Assembly: GCA_009377395.1 (NCBI GenBank)
Contig: WHUB01000017.1
Span: 1-61,772 of the forward strand
DNA length: 61,772 nucleotides
Source of the DNA: Actinophytocola sp.
GTDB lineage: Bacteria; Actinomycetota; Actinomycetes; Mycobacteriales; Pseudonocardiaceae
Reading direction: 5' to 3'
This document shows, one piece after another, positions 29,766 to 38,890 of this stretch; position 1 is the stretch's first letter; each line of letters starts with the position of its first letter. Made by a program: the position numbers and the translations under genes. The notes under the pieces were generated by a model. That model did not search any database and was not told the origin of the DNA. It saw only the letters and a list, made by a program, of their open reading frames with translations.

Positions 29766-30671
29766 TCACGCCGACGGCGTCCAGGTGGTGTTCGCGCCGC
29801 ACAGCACCAGGCACGGTAGCTCGCCCGGGACACGCCCGGCGGCGAGCGCCGCCAGTGGCGCCGCTGCGGCGGGCTCGACCGCGAGGCGGTAGTCCTCCCA
29901 CAGCCGGTCGCGCGCGGCCATGATCTCGTCGTCGGTCACCAGCACCGTGGTCAGGTTCGCCGAACGGAGCACCGCGAACGGCACCTCGCCGACCCGGGTG
30001 GCGCCCAGCGCCGACGCCGCGACCGAGTCGACCTCGGTGTCCACCGGCTCACCGGCCGCCAGCGCCTCGTGCAGGCAGCGACAGCCGTGCGGCTCGACGG
30101 CGACGGTCGCCCTGCCGCCGGCGCCGAGCGCAGTCCCCGCCGCGAGCCCGCCGCCACCGGCCGCGACGACGACGGCGTCCACCTCCGGGACGTCTCGCGC
30201 GATCTCCCGCGCCACCGTGCCCTGACCCGCGACGACGTCCGGGTCGTTGTACGCCTCGACGTACCGGGCGCCGGTGCGGGCCACGGCGGCGTGCGCCTCG
30301 GCCGCGCACTCGGCATAGGTCGCGCCGTGCCGGATCAGGGTGGCGCCCGCCTGCTCGATGCGGCGCGCCTTCGCCTCGGGCACGGTCTCCGGCACGTACA
30401 CCGTGACCTGCAGCCCGAGCAGCTTCGCGGCGGTGGCGACGCCGAGGCCGTGGTTCCCGCCGGACGCGGTGATCACCTGCTCCGGCCGCTCGCCGCTGGA
30501 CAGGGCGTTGAGCGCGCCGCGCAGCTTGAAGGAGCCGGTGCGTTGCAGGTGTTCCAGCTTGAGCAGGCACGGCCTGCCGTTCACCTCGGTGCGCAGCAGC
30601 GGGGTGTGCCGGATGTGGCCGTGACAGCGGGCGGCGGCAGTGTCGATGTCGATCGCGGTGGGGACTCGCAT
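29766..30671 (-). CDS. PLP-dependent threonine/serine dehydratase
   Basis: The 301-residue fold-type II enzyme has its PLP lysine in TGSFKLRGA near residue 47. The phosphate/cofactor loops are ASGGNHGLG and AAGGGGLAAG, and a C-terminal LCGANT completes the site. It deaminates threonine or serine to the keto acid. There is no regulatory ACT domain, so it is a catabolic or generalist form rather than isoleucine-pathway IlvA. ATG 30671 matches the family start. Confidence 0.88.
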   Translation of the reverse strand: MRVPTAIDIDTAAARCHGHIRHTPLLRTEVNGRPCLLKLEHLQRTGSFKLRGALNALSSGERPEQVITASGGNHGLGVATAAKLLGLQVTVYVPETVPEAKARRIEQAGATLIRHGATYAECAAEAHAAVARTGARYVEAYNDPDVVAGQGTVAREIARDVPEVDAVVVAAGGGGLAAGTALGAGGRATVAVEPHGCRCLHEALAAGEPVDTEVDSVAASALGATRVGEVPFAVLRSANLTTVLVTDDEIMAARDRLWEDYRLAVEPAAAAPLAALAAGRVPGELPCLVLCGANTTWTPSA

Positions 30672-30841
30672 GTGCCCCAGTCTGCCGAACGCCTGTGGCG
30701 TGGGTCGCTGTAGGGCAGCCGCCATGATCAAGCCGTGTGGGTGATCTTGGATCGGGTCAGAGATCAACATGACCCACCCGTGCGAGATACGCGCCGCCGT
30801 CGGGTGAGGTCGATGTGAAGTCACCCGCTGTTGAGTGCTGA

Positions 30842-30856
30842 GCGTAACCGTTACGC
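30842..30856. promoter_or_regulatory. 15-bp palindrome in the gap before the secreted-protein gene
   Basis: GCGTAAC-C-GTTACGC is a perfect palindrome in the 375-nt gene-free stretch 30672-31046. The rest of that stretch shows a CCAC/GTGG mini-hairpin near 30935 and no open frame. A regulator site controlling the secreted protein is possible. Confidence 0.35.
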
Positions 30857-31046
30857 CTCCTGTGTGGGTGCTTGCGCCTCATCCATTCCGGGAGCACCCG
30901 TGAACCGTTAGTCATCGATTTTCCGGCCCGTTGGTCCACCGGAGTGGTGAGGACGAGTAGTGATCGTCTCGGCCGAGGAGTACGGATGATCTTAGCGCCA
31001 CACACAGCCCATTCAGGGCCGACACGGACGCTGTGAGGAGTACGCA

Positions 31047-31559
31047 ATGAAAGGCAAAATCGCTCGCACGGTTGCCATTATCGCGACCGGAAGCGTGCTT
31101 TCGGTGATCGGCGCGGGTGTCGCTTCGGCAAGCCCGTCCGGCGACGTCATCGGAACCGGTTCCAGTTCTTCTAGCTCGGTGAACATAGCGGGGCACATCA
31201 GCGAGCTTCGCGCCGAACTCGCCGGCACCTTGAAACAAGAGAATTTCACCGCGATGGGCGTGGCTCTCGACGAGACCAAGTCGGTCGTGGCCGGGCTCAT
31301 CAGCCAACGTAGTTCGATCTCCAGCGAGACCGTTACCTATGCGACACAGGCCCAGGCGCAATCCGAAAAGGTGGAGACGGCACTGGCGAAGGTCAAGCAG
31401 CGGCTCGGTGGTCTCCCGGACCCGCTGACTCTGGTCTCGTCGCTGCTCTCGACCCTGCTGAGCACGTTGTCGAGCTTGGTCTCGAGCCTCCTCGGTGGCG
31501 TGCCGTCGGTCGGTGACGTCGGTAGCGTGGGCGGCGGCTTGCCGTTGCCTGCGCCATAA
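31047..31559 (+). CDS. Secreted protein of unknown function, Ser/Leu-rich
   Basis: The 170-residue protein has a clear Sec signal peptide (MKGKIARTVAIIATGSVLSVIGAG, likely cut after ASA). A Ser-rich linker follows, then an amphipathic helical region (about residues 45-120, E/Q/K-rich), and a low-complexity end of repeated L-L-S-T/S-L-V-S steps and Gly/Pro residues. No known domain is recognised. Strong RBS GAGGAG at 31035, long upstream region and a dedicated terminator suggest an abundant monocistronic product, perhaps a cell-surface component. Confidence 0.8.
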   Translation: MKGKIARTVAIIATGSVLSVIGAGVASASPSGDVIGTGSSSSSSVNIAGHISELRAELAGTLKQENFTAMGVALDETKSVVAGLISQRSSISSETVTYATQAQAQSEKVETALAKVKQRLGGLPDPLTLVSSLLSTLLSTLSSLVSSLLGGVPSVGDVGSVGGGLPLPAP

Positions 31560-31589
31560 GCGCTCGCCGAGCGTTTCAGATGGGGGACA

Positions 31590-31624
31590 GGAATCCGGCG
31601 CCAGGACAACCGGCGCCGGATTCC
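31590..31624. terminator. Bidirectional hairpin terminator
   Basis: GGAATCCGGCGCC (31590-31602) pairs perfectly with GGCGCCGGATTCC (31612-31624) across a 9-nt loop, followed by GTCATTT. It sits between the convergent secreted-protein and esterase genes and can serve both. Confidence 0.8.
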
Positions 31625-31625
31625 G

Positions 31626-32690
31626 TCATTTCTGAACCAAATCCAGGCCGGCGCGCAGGACTCCCGCGATCTCCAGCGTCGCTTCGCGGAAACGTGGGCT
31701 GAGGCCGAGGAAGTTCACGAAGCCGTGGATCATGTCCCAATGCCGTTGCAGCGTGACGGGGACACCGGCCTCCCGGAGCGCGTGCGCGTAGGCCTCGCCG
31801 TTGTCGCGCAGCGGGTCGAACCCGGCGGTGATCACGGCGGCGGGCGGCAGTCCACCCAGATCCTTGGCGAGCAGCGGCGACAGCCGTGGGTCCGATTTGT
31901 CGGTGCCCTCCGGCACGTACTGCCGCTCGAACCAGTTCATGTCGGCGTCGGTCAGGAAGAAGCCCTCGCCGAAGAACTCCCGTGACGGGCGCCGGTTGAC
32001 GAAGTCGACCTCCGGGTAGATCAGCAGCTGGAACGCGGGCAGGTGGCCGCCGCTCTCCTTGGTCTGCTGCGCGACGACGGCGGCGAGGTTGCCGCCCGCG
32101 CTGTCCCCGCCGACCGCGATGCGGGCGGGGTCGGCGCCCAGTGTCTCGGCGTTGGCGACGACGTAGTCGTAGGTGTCGATCGCGTCCTCGACGGCGGCCG
32201 GGAACGGGTGCTCGGGCGCGAGCCGGTAGTCGACGGACAGCGCGCGCACCCCGGCCTGCTGCGCGATGAACCGCACCGTGTCGTCGTGGGTCTCGACGTC
32301 GCCGATCACCCAGCCGCCGCCGTGGTAGAAGACCAGCAGCGGCGCGTTCTTGCCGATGTGGTTCGGGATGTAGAGCCGGGAGTACAGCTCGCCGCTGCGG
32401 GCCGGGATGCGCACCGGCCTGCTCTGCATCGGCGGCCGGTCGCGGCGCTCGGTGATCTTGGCCGAGGCGTTGAGCGCCGTTCGGGCCGCCTCGTGGTCAT
32501 TGGCCGTGAGCGTGATACCGGCGAACTGGTTGATGCGCAGCAGCAGCTGGGCGTCGAGCGCCAGCGTCTGCCCGTCCAGCTCGATGGGCCTGCCCGCGAT
32601 CAGGCGGCGGACCGGCGCGGGGAGCGCCGCGAGGGCGCGCATGGTCGCTGCCTGCACCGGGATGGGGACTCGCTCGGCGAATGACGGCAC
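31626..32690 (-). CDS. Alpha/beta hydrolase, hormone-sensitive lipase-type esterase
   Basis: The 354-residue cytosolic esterase of the HSL (GDXG) family has oxyanion motif VFYHGGGWVIG, the nucleophile in GGDSAGGNLA, an acidic residue in TAGFDPLRDNG and the histidine in MIHGFVNF. GTG 32690 is chosen for the AGAGGAGG 7 nt upstream. The substrate is probably a short acyl ester. It is separated from the FMN reductase by a divergent gap of 155 nt. Confidence 0.92.
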   Translation of the reverse strand: MPSFAERVPIPVQAATMRALAALPAPVRRLIAGRPIELDGQTLALDAQLLLRINQFAGITLTANDHEAARTALNASAKITERRDRPPMQSRPVRIPARSGELYSRLYIPNHIGKNAPLLVFYHGGGWVIGDVETHDDTVRFIAQQAGVRALSVDYRLAPEHPFPAAVEDAIDTYDYVVANAETLGADPARIAVGGDSAGGNLAAVVAQQTKESGGHLPAFQLLIYPEVDFVNRRPSREFFGEGFFLTDADMNWFERQYVPEGTDKSDPRLSPLLAKDLGGLPPAAVITAGFDPLRDNGEAYAHALREAGVPVTLQRHWDMIHGFVNFLGLSPRFREATLEIAGVLRAGLDLVQK

Positions 32691-32845
32691 GGAAGAACCT
32701 CCTCTGTGAAGACGGATCGTCCGCAGTCTGGCATGGGCTCGCGTCATGGTGGGAGTGCGAGCAAGGCCACGTCGGGTGGACCTCCACCGGGCTGGAGGTC
32801 GTACCGTCTTCGAGCGGGCACGAGAAATTTTGAGGAGAATGAGGC

Positions 32846-33409
32846 ATGGCCGGTAACGGGGCGATCAACGTGGTGGGCATCGGCGGGTCGCTGCGGGAGG
32901 GCTCGCAGTCCGAACACGCGCTGCACGCCGTGCTCGCCGGGGCCGAAAGCGCAGGTGGGAGCACTACGGCCATCACCGGCGACCGGCTGGTGCTGCCGTT
33001 CTACGACATCGCGATCGATGAGCGCACCGACGAGGCGCGGGAGCTCGTCGCGGCTATTCGCGACGCCGACGGTCTCATCGTCGTCTCGCCCGGATATCAC
33101 GGCGGCCCGTCCGGTCTGGTGAAAAACGCCCTCGACTACGTCGAGGACCTCCGCCACGACACGCGCCCCTACCTCGACGGCCGGGCGGTCGGCATCGTCG
33201 CCGTCGCGTACGGCTGGCAGGCGGCGGTGACGACGCTGAACCAGCTCCGCACCACCGTGCACGCGCTGCGCGGCTGGCCGACCCCGCTCGGCGGCGCCGT
33301 CAACTCGGTCGAGACCAAGTTCGACGAGACCGGCCAGTGCAGCGACGCCAAGGTGGAGACGACGCTGCGCACCATCGGCGAGCAGGTCGTGAACTTCGCC
33401 CGGCGGTAG
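32846..33409 (+). CDS. NADPH-dependent FMN reductase
   Basis: The 187-residue flavodoxin-like protein has the FMN phosphate loop GIGGSLREGSQS near residue 12 and the family motif SPGYHGGPSGLVKNALDYVEDL. Such enzymes reduce FMN, quinones or azo dyes. ATG 32846 follows GAGGAGAATGAGG. It converges on the S9 peptidase across the second GCGAGTCCCG repeat cluster. Confidence 0.92.
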   Translation: MAGNGAINVVGIGGSLREGSQSEHALHAVLAGAESAGGSTTAITGDRLVLPFYDIAIDERTDEARELVAAIRDADGLIVVSPGYHGGPSGLVKNALDYVEDLRHDTRPYLDGRAVGIVAVAYGWQAAVTTLNQLRTTVHALRGWPTPLGGAVNSVETKFDETGQCSDAKVETTLRTIGEQVVNFARR

Positions 33410-33435
33410 GCCTCCCCAATGCCGCTGGTGGTAGC

Positions 33436-33511
33436 GCGAGTCCCGACTTGTCGGGTCGCGAGTCCCACGTTTGGATCTCGGGACTCGCGGCACCGGATCT
33501 CGGGACTCGCG
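33436..33511. repeat. GCGAGTCCCG repeat cluster, copy B (two forward, two reverse units)
   Basis: Forward units at 33436 and 33458; reverse units GGGACTCGC ending at 33488 and 33510. The forward-then-reverse layout folds into a long hairpin. Positions 33480-33510 match 17221-17251 of copy A at 29 of 31 bases. It fills the gap between two convergent genes, so a bidirectional terminator role is plausible. Confidence 0.85.
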
Positions 33512-33521
33512 CGCCAGTGGA

Positions 33522-35345
33522 TCAGCGCAGCATGCGCAGCGCGAAGTCGACCTCGATGGCGGTCTGCTTGATGGTCTCGGCGACGACGAGCGAGCCGTGG
33601 CCCGCGTCGTAGCGGTAGAACTCGTACGACGCGCCCCGCTCGGCGAGCCGATCGAGGTAGTTCTCGATCTGCCGGATCGGGCAGCGCGGGTCGTTGTCAC
33701 CCGCCAGCACCAGCACCGGGGCCTTGACGTCGTCCACGTAGGTCAGCGGTGAGCACTCCCGGTACACCTCGGGCACGTCCTCCGGCGAACCCCCGAACAG
33801 CGCTCGGTCGAACGAGCGGAGCTGCTCCATCTCGTCGTGGTAGGCGGTGACGTAGTCGGCGACCGGCACCACCGCGATGCCCGCCGCCCAGCGCTCCGGC
33901 TGAGTGCCGAGCGCGAGCAGCGACAGATAGCCGCCCCACGACGCCCCGTTCGCCACGCAGGCGTTCGGGTCGGCGACGCCGGTGGCGACCGCCCAGTCGT
34001 GCACGGCGGCGACGTCGGCCAGCTCGGTCAGCCCGGGGCGGCCCTCGATCGCGTCCCGCCACGCCGATCCGTAGCCGGTCGAGCCCCGGTAGTTCACCTC
34101 GACCACCACGAACCCCGCGTCCACCCACACCGCGCGGTAGGCGGAGAACCGGTCCTCGTCGGCGGAGTGCGGCCCGCCGTGCAACGAGAACACCGTCGGC
34201 AGCGGGCCGTCCGGCGCGTCGGCCGGGCGCGCGATGAGGGTGTGGATCGTGCCGCCGGGTCCGTCGACGTAGGCGTCGGAGACCGCCACCGACTCCGGCG
34301 CCCGCTCACCGGGCGGGGTCAGCAGCACCATGTCCTCGCCGGTCGTCGCGCGGCTGCGGATCGCGGGCGGGGTGCCCGCGCTGGACCAGGCGTACTCGAT
34401 CGCGCCGTCCGGTCGCACCCCGGCGCCGCCGATCCGGCCGAGCGGGGTGTTGATGCTGGTCAGCGTGCCGGACGTCAGGTCGTAGCTGTGCAGCGTGCTG
34501 CGGCCGGAGTGGAAGTGGACCACCAGCAGCGCCTGCCCGTCCGGGTACCAGGTCGCCGCGACCTCGCCGGGCAGGTCGAGGGCGATCTCGGTCTCGGCGT
34601 CCGCCGCGACGTCCCAGATCAGCAGCTCCTCCTTGCCGTGCCGCTCGTGCAGCACCAGCAGCCGCTGGTCGCCCGCCACCGGCGAGAACTCCAGCGCGTC
34701 GAGGCCCTTGCCCGGTCCGTCCCACTTCTCGGCGACCCTGGCGAAGTCGTCCGTCGCCAGCACCCGCAGCGCGGGGTGGCGGGAGTCGCCGTGCTCGGAG
34801 TGGCCGATCGCCAGCAGCGTCTCGTCGCGGGACAGCGCGGCGACGGCGGCGTCGTGCTCGCTCGCGTAGGCGGTGCGGGTGGCGCCGTCGGCGGTGGTGT
34901 AGATGGCGGTGCCGTCGTCGGTGGACACCCCGACGGCGGTCATCCCGAGCCCGACCTCGAGCCCGGCCGGGTAGCCGTCCGGGACGCCGGGCAGATTCAC
35001 CGCGGCGCGCTCTCCCGCCGGGAACGGCTCGTACACCCAGTGGCCGAACTCGTCGCCGTCGGTGTCGTTGAACCACCAGATCGCGCCGCCGTCCGGCGCG
35101 ATCGTGCTGTGGATCGTGCCGTTGGGCCGGTCGGTGACCTTGCGGTGCTCGCCGGTGTCACGGTCCCAGGCGTAGATCTCGAACACGCCGCTGACGTTGG
35201 ACACGTAGACGTTGGCGGCCGGTTCGTCGCGGGCCCACTCGGGCGCCGACATCCGCGCCGCGGTGAAGCGTGCCCGCCAGCGCGCCTCCGCGACCGGGTC
35301 GGCGAACAGGCGTTCCGGCACCGTCGGTTCGGGGTGAGTCGTCAC
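33522..35345 (-). CDS. S9 family prolyl oligopeptidase-like peptidase
   Basis: The 607-residue protein has an N-terminal beta-propeller (residues ~30-350) and a C-terminal hydrolase domain. The catalytic serine is in NGASWGGYLS near residue 460. The Asp is in AGDNDPRCP and the His in YDAGHGSL. The oxyanion segment is SLHGGPHSADED, and EVNYRGSTGYG is conserved in S9C acylaminoacyl peptidase-like enzymes. No signal peptide is seen, so it probably acts in the cytosol on small peptides. GTG 35345 gives the usual N-terminus, without a clear RBS. Confidence 0.9.
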   Translation of the reverse strand: MTTHPEPTVPERLFADPVAEARWRARFTAARMSAPEWARDEPAANVYVSNVSGVFEIYAWDRDTGEHRKVTDRPNGTIHSTIAPDGGAIWWFNDTDGDEFGHWVYEPFPAGERAAVNLPGVPDGYPAGLEVGLGMTAVGVSTDDGTAIYTTADGATRTAYASEHDAAVAALSRDETLLAIGHSEHGDSRHPALRVLATDDFARVAEKWDGPGKGLDALEFSPVAGDQRLLVLHERHGKEELLIWDVAADAETEIALDLPGEVAATWYPDGQALLVVHFHSGRSTLHSYDLTSGTLTSINTPLGRIGGAGVRPDGAIEYAWSSAGTPPAIRSRATTGEDMVLLTPPGERAPESVAVSDAYVDGPGGTIHTLIARPADAPDGPLPTVFSLHGGPHSADEDRFSAYRAVWVDAGFVVVEVNYRGSTGYGSAWRDAIEGRPGLTELADVAAVHDWAVATGVADPNACVANGASWGGYLSLLALGTQPERWAAGIAVVPVADYVTAYHDEMEQLRSFDRALFGGSPEDVPEVYRECSPLTYVDDVKAPVLVLAGDNDPRCPIRQIENYLDRLAERGASYEFYRYDAGHGSLVVAETIKQTAIEVDFALRMLR

Positions 35346-35369
35346 GTATCGATGGTGCCGCACGCGAAA

Positions 35370-35404
35370 AAGCGGCCCGAGTCCGGGTTGGACTCGAACC
35401 GCTT
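35370..35404 (-). terminator. Intrinsic terminator of tRNA-Pro
   Basis: On the minus strand AAGCGGTTCGAGTCC pairs with GGACTCGGGCCGCTT (15 bp with G-U pairs) around a 5-nt loop and is followed by five T residues (A at 35367-35371). It lies 12 nt past the tRNA 3' end. Confidence 0.9.
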
Positions 35405-35415
35405 CTCCGGTTGCG

Positions 35416-35489
35416 TCGGGGTGGCGGGATTTGAACCCACGACCTCCTCGACCCGAACGAGGCACGCTACCAAGCTGCGCCACACCCCG
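35416..35489 (-). tRNA. tRNA-Pro (CGG anticodon)
   Basis: Cloverleaf on the minus strand: acceptor CGGGGTG/CACCCCG, D-arm GCGCAGCTTGGTAGCGC-type, anticodon stem CCTCG-TTCGGGT-CGAGG with anticodon CGG (reads CCG), and T-arm GGTTCAAATCC. The discriminator is A and the 3' CCA is not encoded. An intrinsic terminator follows. The same neighbourhood in mycobacteria also carries a proline tRNA. Confidence 0.95.
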
Positions 35490-35518
35490 ATGCCGTGTAA
35501 CTCGGGCCGGGAACGAGT

Positions 35519-36496
35519 CTAACGGACGCCGATTCCGGCGTTGAACCGGGAGCCCCCGGTCTTCGCGGCGGGTGTCGACCCGCGCGGCACCAGCGTCAGC
35601 AGGCTGGCCTCCGGCGGGCAGGCGAACCGCACCGGCGCGAACGGCGACGTACCGAGACCGGCCGAGACGTGCAGCCACATGTCGGCGCTCCAGCGGGACG
35701 TGCCGCGCGCCCGGGACCGGTCGAGCTCACAGTTGGTGACCAGCGCGCCGAGCCCGGGCACCCGCAGTTGGCCGCCGTGGGTGTGGCCCGCGAGCACCAG
35801 GTCGTAGCCGTCGGAGGCGAACGGGTCGAGCACCCGCGGCTCGGGCGAGTGGGTGATGCCGAGCCGCAGCGCGGCGCTCGCGTCCGGCCTGCCCGCGATG
35901 GCGCTGTAGCGGTCGTAGTGCAGGTGCGGGTCGTCGACACCGGCCACGGCGAGCTTCTGGCCCGCCACGGTGATCGTGGTGCGGACGTGGGTCAGGTCGA
36001 GCCAGCCGTGCTCGATGAAGGCGGCCCGCAGGTCCTGCCACGGCAGCGGCGGGCCGTGGATGAGCTTGCGGTTCTCGCCCCGCTCGAACAGGTACCGCGC
36101 CGGGTTCTTCGGCTTCGGGCCGAAGTAGTCGTTGCTGCCGAAGATGAACAGCCCCGGCACGCCGAGCAGCGGCCCGAGCGCGCGCAGCACGGCAGGCACC
36201 GCCGCCGGGTGCGACAGGTTGTCGCCGGTGTTGACGACGAGGTCCGGCTCGAGCTCGGCCAGCGAGGCCACCCACCGCTGCTTGGACGTGTGGCCCGGCA
36301 GCATATGCAGGTCGGAGATGTGCAGCACCCGCAGCGGCCTGGCGTCGCGGGACAGCACCGGCAGCTCGGCGGTGCGCAGCGTCCACCGGGTCGGTTCGAT
36401 GCCCGCCGCGTAGGCAAGCGTGGCCGCTCCGATGGCCGCCGTCGCGGCACCGGCGCGGAGGGCAGGGCTGGTCTTGCGGTGTCGGGCAGGGCTCAC
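35519..36496 (-). CDS. Metallophosphoesterase (YkuE/YaeI-like), membrane-anchored
   Basis: The 325-residue protein has one N-terminal hydrophobic segment (AATAAIGAATLAYAAG) and the calcineurin-like motifs VLHISDLHM near 60, VVNTGDN near 90, FGSNDYFG near 120, ITHSPEP and AGHTHGGQL. GSND replaces the usual GNHE/D. It probably hydrolyses a phosphodiester or lipid-linked phosphate. The gene follows ponA2 by 21 nt in the same direction, as I recall for Rv3683 after Rv3682, so a cell-envelope role is likely. Confidence 0.92.
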   Translation of the reverse strand: MSPARHRKTSPALRAGAATAAIGAATLAYAAGIEPTRWTLRTAELPVLSRDARPLRVLHISDLHMLPGHTSKQRWVASLAELEPDLVVNTGDNLSHPAAVPAVLRALGPLLGVPGLFIFGSNDYFGPKPKNPARYLFERGENRKLIHGPPLPWQDLRAAFIEHGWLDLTHVRTTITVAGQKLAVAGVDDPHLHYDRYSAIAGRPDASAALRLGITHSPEPRVLDPFASDGYDLVLAGHTHGGQLRVPGLGALVTNCELDRSRARGTSRWSADMWLHVSAGLGTSPFAPVRFACPPEASLLTLVPRGSTPAAKTGGSRFNAGIGVR

Positions 36497-36517
36497 CCGA
36501 GTCAGGATACGTGCCTG

Positions 36518-38689
36518 TTACCCCGTGCCGCGCACGTGTTCGTACTCCGGATGCGACTTCGGCAGCGGGACCACCGGCTTCCCCGCCAGGATCTTGCTCA
36601 CCGCGCCGTACCAGGTGTCGGCGGGCGTGAGCGCGCCCTGCATGTTGCCGTTGCCGATGTCGCAGGCGCGCACATTGCCCGGGCCCGCGTAGCAGAGGCT
36701 GCCGTACGGGTAGTCCGGCCGGAACACCATCGCGGCGCCCGCGAGCTGCGGGGTGGCACCGACGAAGGTGGACGCCTTGGCGTCCTGCGCGGTGCCGGTC
36801 TTGCCGATCATGGGACGGGTCCAGCCGACCCTGGCGGCGGCGCCGCTCGCGGTGCCGGTGGTGTGGTCCTTGCTCAGCCCGACGGCGAGCGTGTCGGCCA
36901 GTGCCTTGGGAACGACCCGTTGGCACGGCTGCTCCGGGATGTTGACGGTCTTGCCGTTGCGGTCGGTGACCTCGGCGATCGGGGTCGGCGGGCACCAGAC
37001 GCCGCCGCTCATGATGGTGGCGTCGACGTTGGCCAGTTCGAGTCCGCTGACCGCGGCGGGCCCGAGGGTGAACGAGCCACCGCCCGCCCAGTTGTCCGTC
37101 GGCAGATACAGCTCGGCCTGGCTGTTGCTCAGCTCGATCTGGTTGGCCTTCGGGTCCGGCGGCTCGCCCTGGCCGTTGGCGGCGAGGGAGCGGCGCATGC
37201 CGAGCCTGCGCGCCATGTTCACCACCGGCCGCATGCCGGTCTTCTCCTCGAGCACCACGAACGCCGTGTTCGGTGACTCCGCCAGCGCGTCCTGCAGCGT
37301 GAGGGTGGAGGGGTAGGTCGCCCCGGGGTAGTTCACGACGCAGTAGTGCGTGCTGCCGGGGCAGGCCGCCTGGCCGCCGCCGGTGAAGATCGGCGAGATG
37401 TGGAAGTCGGGTACGGAGATCCGGTCGTAGATCCCCGCGACGCCTTCCTGCATGGCCGCGGCGGCGGTGAACATCTTGAACGTCGAGCCGGCGCCGCCGA
37501 GGTTGGACACGTCGGACGGCAGCGCGTACATGCTCTGGCCCTTGGCCTTGTACTGCCCGTAGTCACGGTTCGACGCCAGCGCGATGACCTTGTGGCTCTT
37601 GGTGCCCGGCTTGACCAGCGAGAGCGTGTTCGCGACGTTCGGCTCGGTCTTGGCCACCTGGTACTCGGCCGACTGCTTCGCGATGCGGTTCGCCCGGCGG
37701 TCGAGCGTGGTTCTGATGGTGTAGCCGCCGGTGTAGAGGTCCTTCAGGCTCATGCCTGCCCGGGTCAGGTAGTCCTGCACGTACTGGCAGAAGGAGCCGT
37801 GCTCGGGACCGGCGCCGACGCAGTTCGACGCGGGCTTGTCCGGCCCGCCGGGCACCACGCCGAGGGGCTGCTTCTTGATCCGCTCGGCGTCCTCACGGCT
37901 GAGCTTGTGGTTCTCGACCATCTTGTCGATCACCATGTTGCGCCGCTGCTTGGCCGCCTCGGGGTACGACCACGGGTCGTACGCGGTCGGGTTGTTGACC
38001 ATGCCAGCCAGCAGGGCCGACTGGGCGACGTTCAGCTTCTTGGCCGAGGTGTGGAAGTACGAGCGGGCGGCGGCGCCGACGCCGAAGACCTGCTGCGAGA
38101 GCTCGATGGTGTTGAGATAACCGGTGAGGATCTCCTCCTTGGTCATCTTCGTCTCGAGCTGGACCGCGATCCGCGCCTCCTTCAGCTTGCGCGCGATGGT
38201 CTGCTCCTGGGCCTTCTGCCTGCCGATGATGTGCTGGGGGTTGCTGTCGTTCCAGTAGACGACGTTGATCAGGTAGTTCTTGACGTACTGCTGCGTGATC
38301 GAGGACGCGCCCTGGGTCGCGCCGCCCTGCGCGTTGCTGACCGCGGCCCGCAAAGTGGCCTTCCAGTCGACGCCGTTGTGCTGGTAGAAGCGCTTGTCCT
38401 CGACCGAGATGAGCGCCCACTTCATGGCGTCGGAGATCTGGTCGGGCGCGGTCGGGACGCGGTACTGGTCGTACAGCGACGCGATGGGCTTGCCCTTGTT
38501 GTCGGTGATCGTCGTGACCAGCGGCGGCGGCACATTGGCCAGCTCGGTCGACATGTTGTCGACGGTGGCGCTCGCCTGGTTGGACATGACACCGAGGCCC
38601 CCGACGAATGGGAACAGCATGCCGGCGACCAGCACGCCGGCAAGCAAGCACAGGCCGAGCAGCTTGAAGAATCCATCCGTCGTTCGCAC
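36518..38689 (-). CDS. ponA2: Class A penicillin-binding protein (transglycosylase/transpeptidase), PonA2-like
   Basis: Peptidoglycan polymerase anchored by one N-terminal TM (residues ~10-33). The GT51 domain has SVEDKRFYQHNGVD (catalytic Glu near 96), GASSITQQYVKN and KEEILTGYLNTI. The transpeptidase domain has GSTFK (Ser near 402), SPNTAF near 472 and GKTGTA near 630. It is 723 residues long and ends soon after KSHPEYEH, with no PASTA domain; mycobacterial PonA2 carries one. It is divergent from whiB4, as in mycobacteria. Confidence 0.95.
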   Translation of the reverse strand: MRTTDGFFKLLGLCLLAGVLVAGMLFPFVGGLGVMSNQASATVDNMSTELANVPPPLVTTITDNKGKPIASLYDQYRVPTAPDQISDAMKWALISVEDKRFYQHNGVDWKATLRAAVSNAQGGATQGASSITQQYVKNYLINVVYWNDSNPQHIIGRQKAQEQTIARKLKEARIAVQLETKMTKEEILTGYLNTIELSQQVFGVGAAARSYFHTSAKKLNVAQSALLAGMVNNPTAYDPWSYPEAAKQRRNMVIDKMVENHKLSREDAERIKKQPLGVVPGGPDKPASNCVGAGPEHGSFCQYVQDYLTRAGMSLKDLYTGGYTIRTTLDRRANRIAKQSAEYQVAKTEPNVANTLSLVKPGTKSHKVIALASNRDYGQYKAKGQSMYALPSDVSNLGGAGSTFKMFTAAAAMQEGVAGIYDRISVPDFHISPIFTGGGQAACPGSTHYCVVNYPGATYPSTLTLQDALAESPNTAFVVLEEKTGMRPVVNMARRLGMRRSLAANGQGEPPDPKANQIELSNSQAELYLPTDNWAGGGSFTLGPAAVSGLELANVDATIMSGGVWCPPTPIAEVTDRNGKTVNIPEQPCQRVVPKALADTLAVGLSKDHTTGTASGAAARVGWTRPMIGKTGTAQDAKASTFVGATPQLAGAAMVFRPDYPYGSLCYAGPGNVRACDIGNGNMQGALTPADTWYGAVSKILAGKPVVPLPKSHPEYEHVRGTG

Positions 38690-38792
38690 GTCCCCGATGC
38701 TACGTCGTTACTCAGTGCGCCCGCCCGGGGCGGCGGGTTCCCGCGCGTCGCCGTGAGCTGCGTTAAGCGGACGTGAATTCGCCTTGCTCAGG

Positions 38793-38822
38793 TTGGCGTC
38801 GGGAACCAACTGCCTCTACAGT
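38793..38822 (+). promoter_or_regulatory. Promoter of the whiB gene
   Basis: -35 TTGGCG (38793-38798) and -10 TACAGT (38817-38822) with an 18-nt spacer, a good housekeeping-type match. The 5' leader before ATG 38891 is about 60 nt and includes GAGGGAG as RBS. The 201-nt gap 38690-38890 also serves the divergent ponA2 gene. Confidence 0.6.
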
Positions 38823-38890
38823 CCGTCAACGTCTCACGTAGTGCGGGGAGCGCTGAGCGAGAGTGAGCATGACACGAGGGAGCTGGGGGT

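Noticed and set aside
30672..31046. ydaO-type riboswitch before the secreted-protein gene
   Set aside because: The characteristic conserved GC-rich motifs were not found; only a small palindrome and a mini-hairpin are present.
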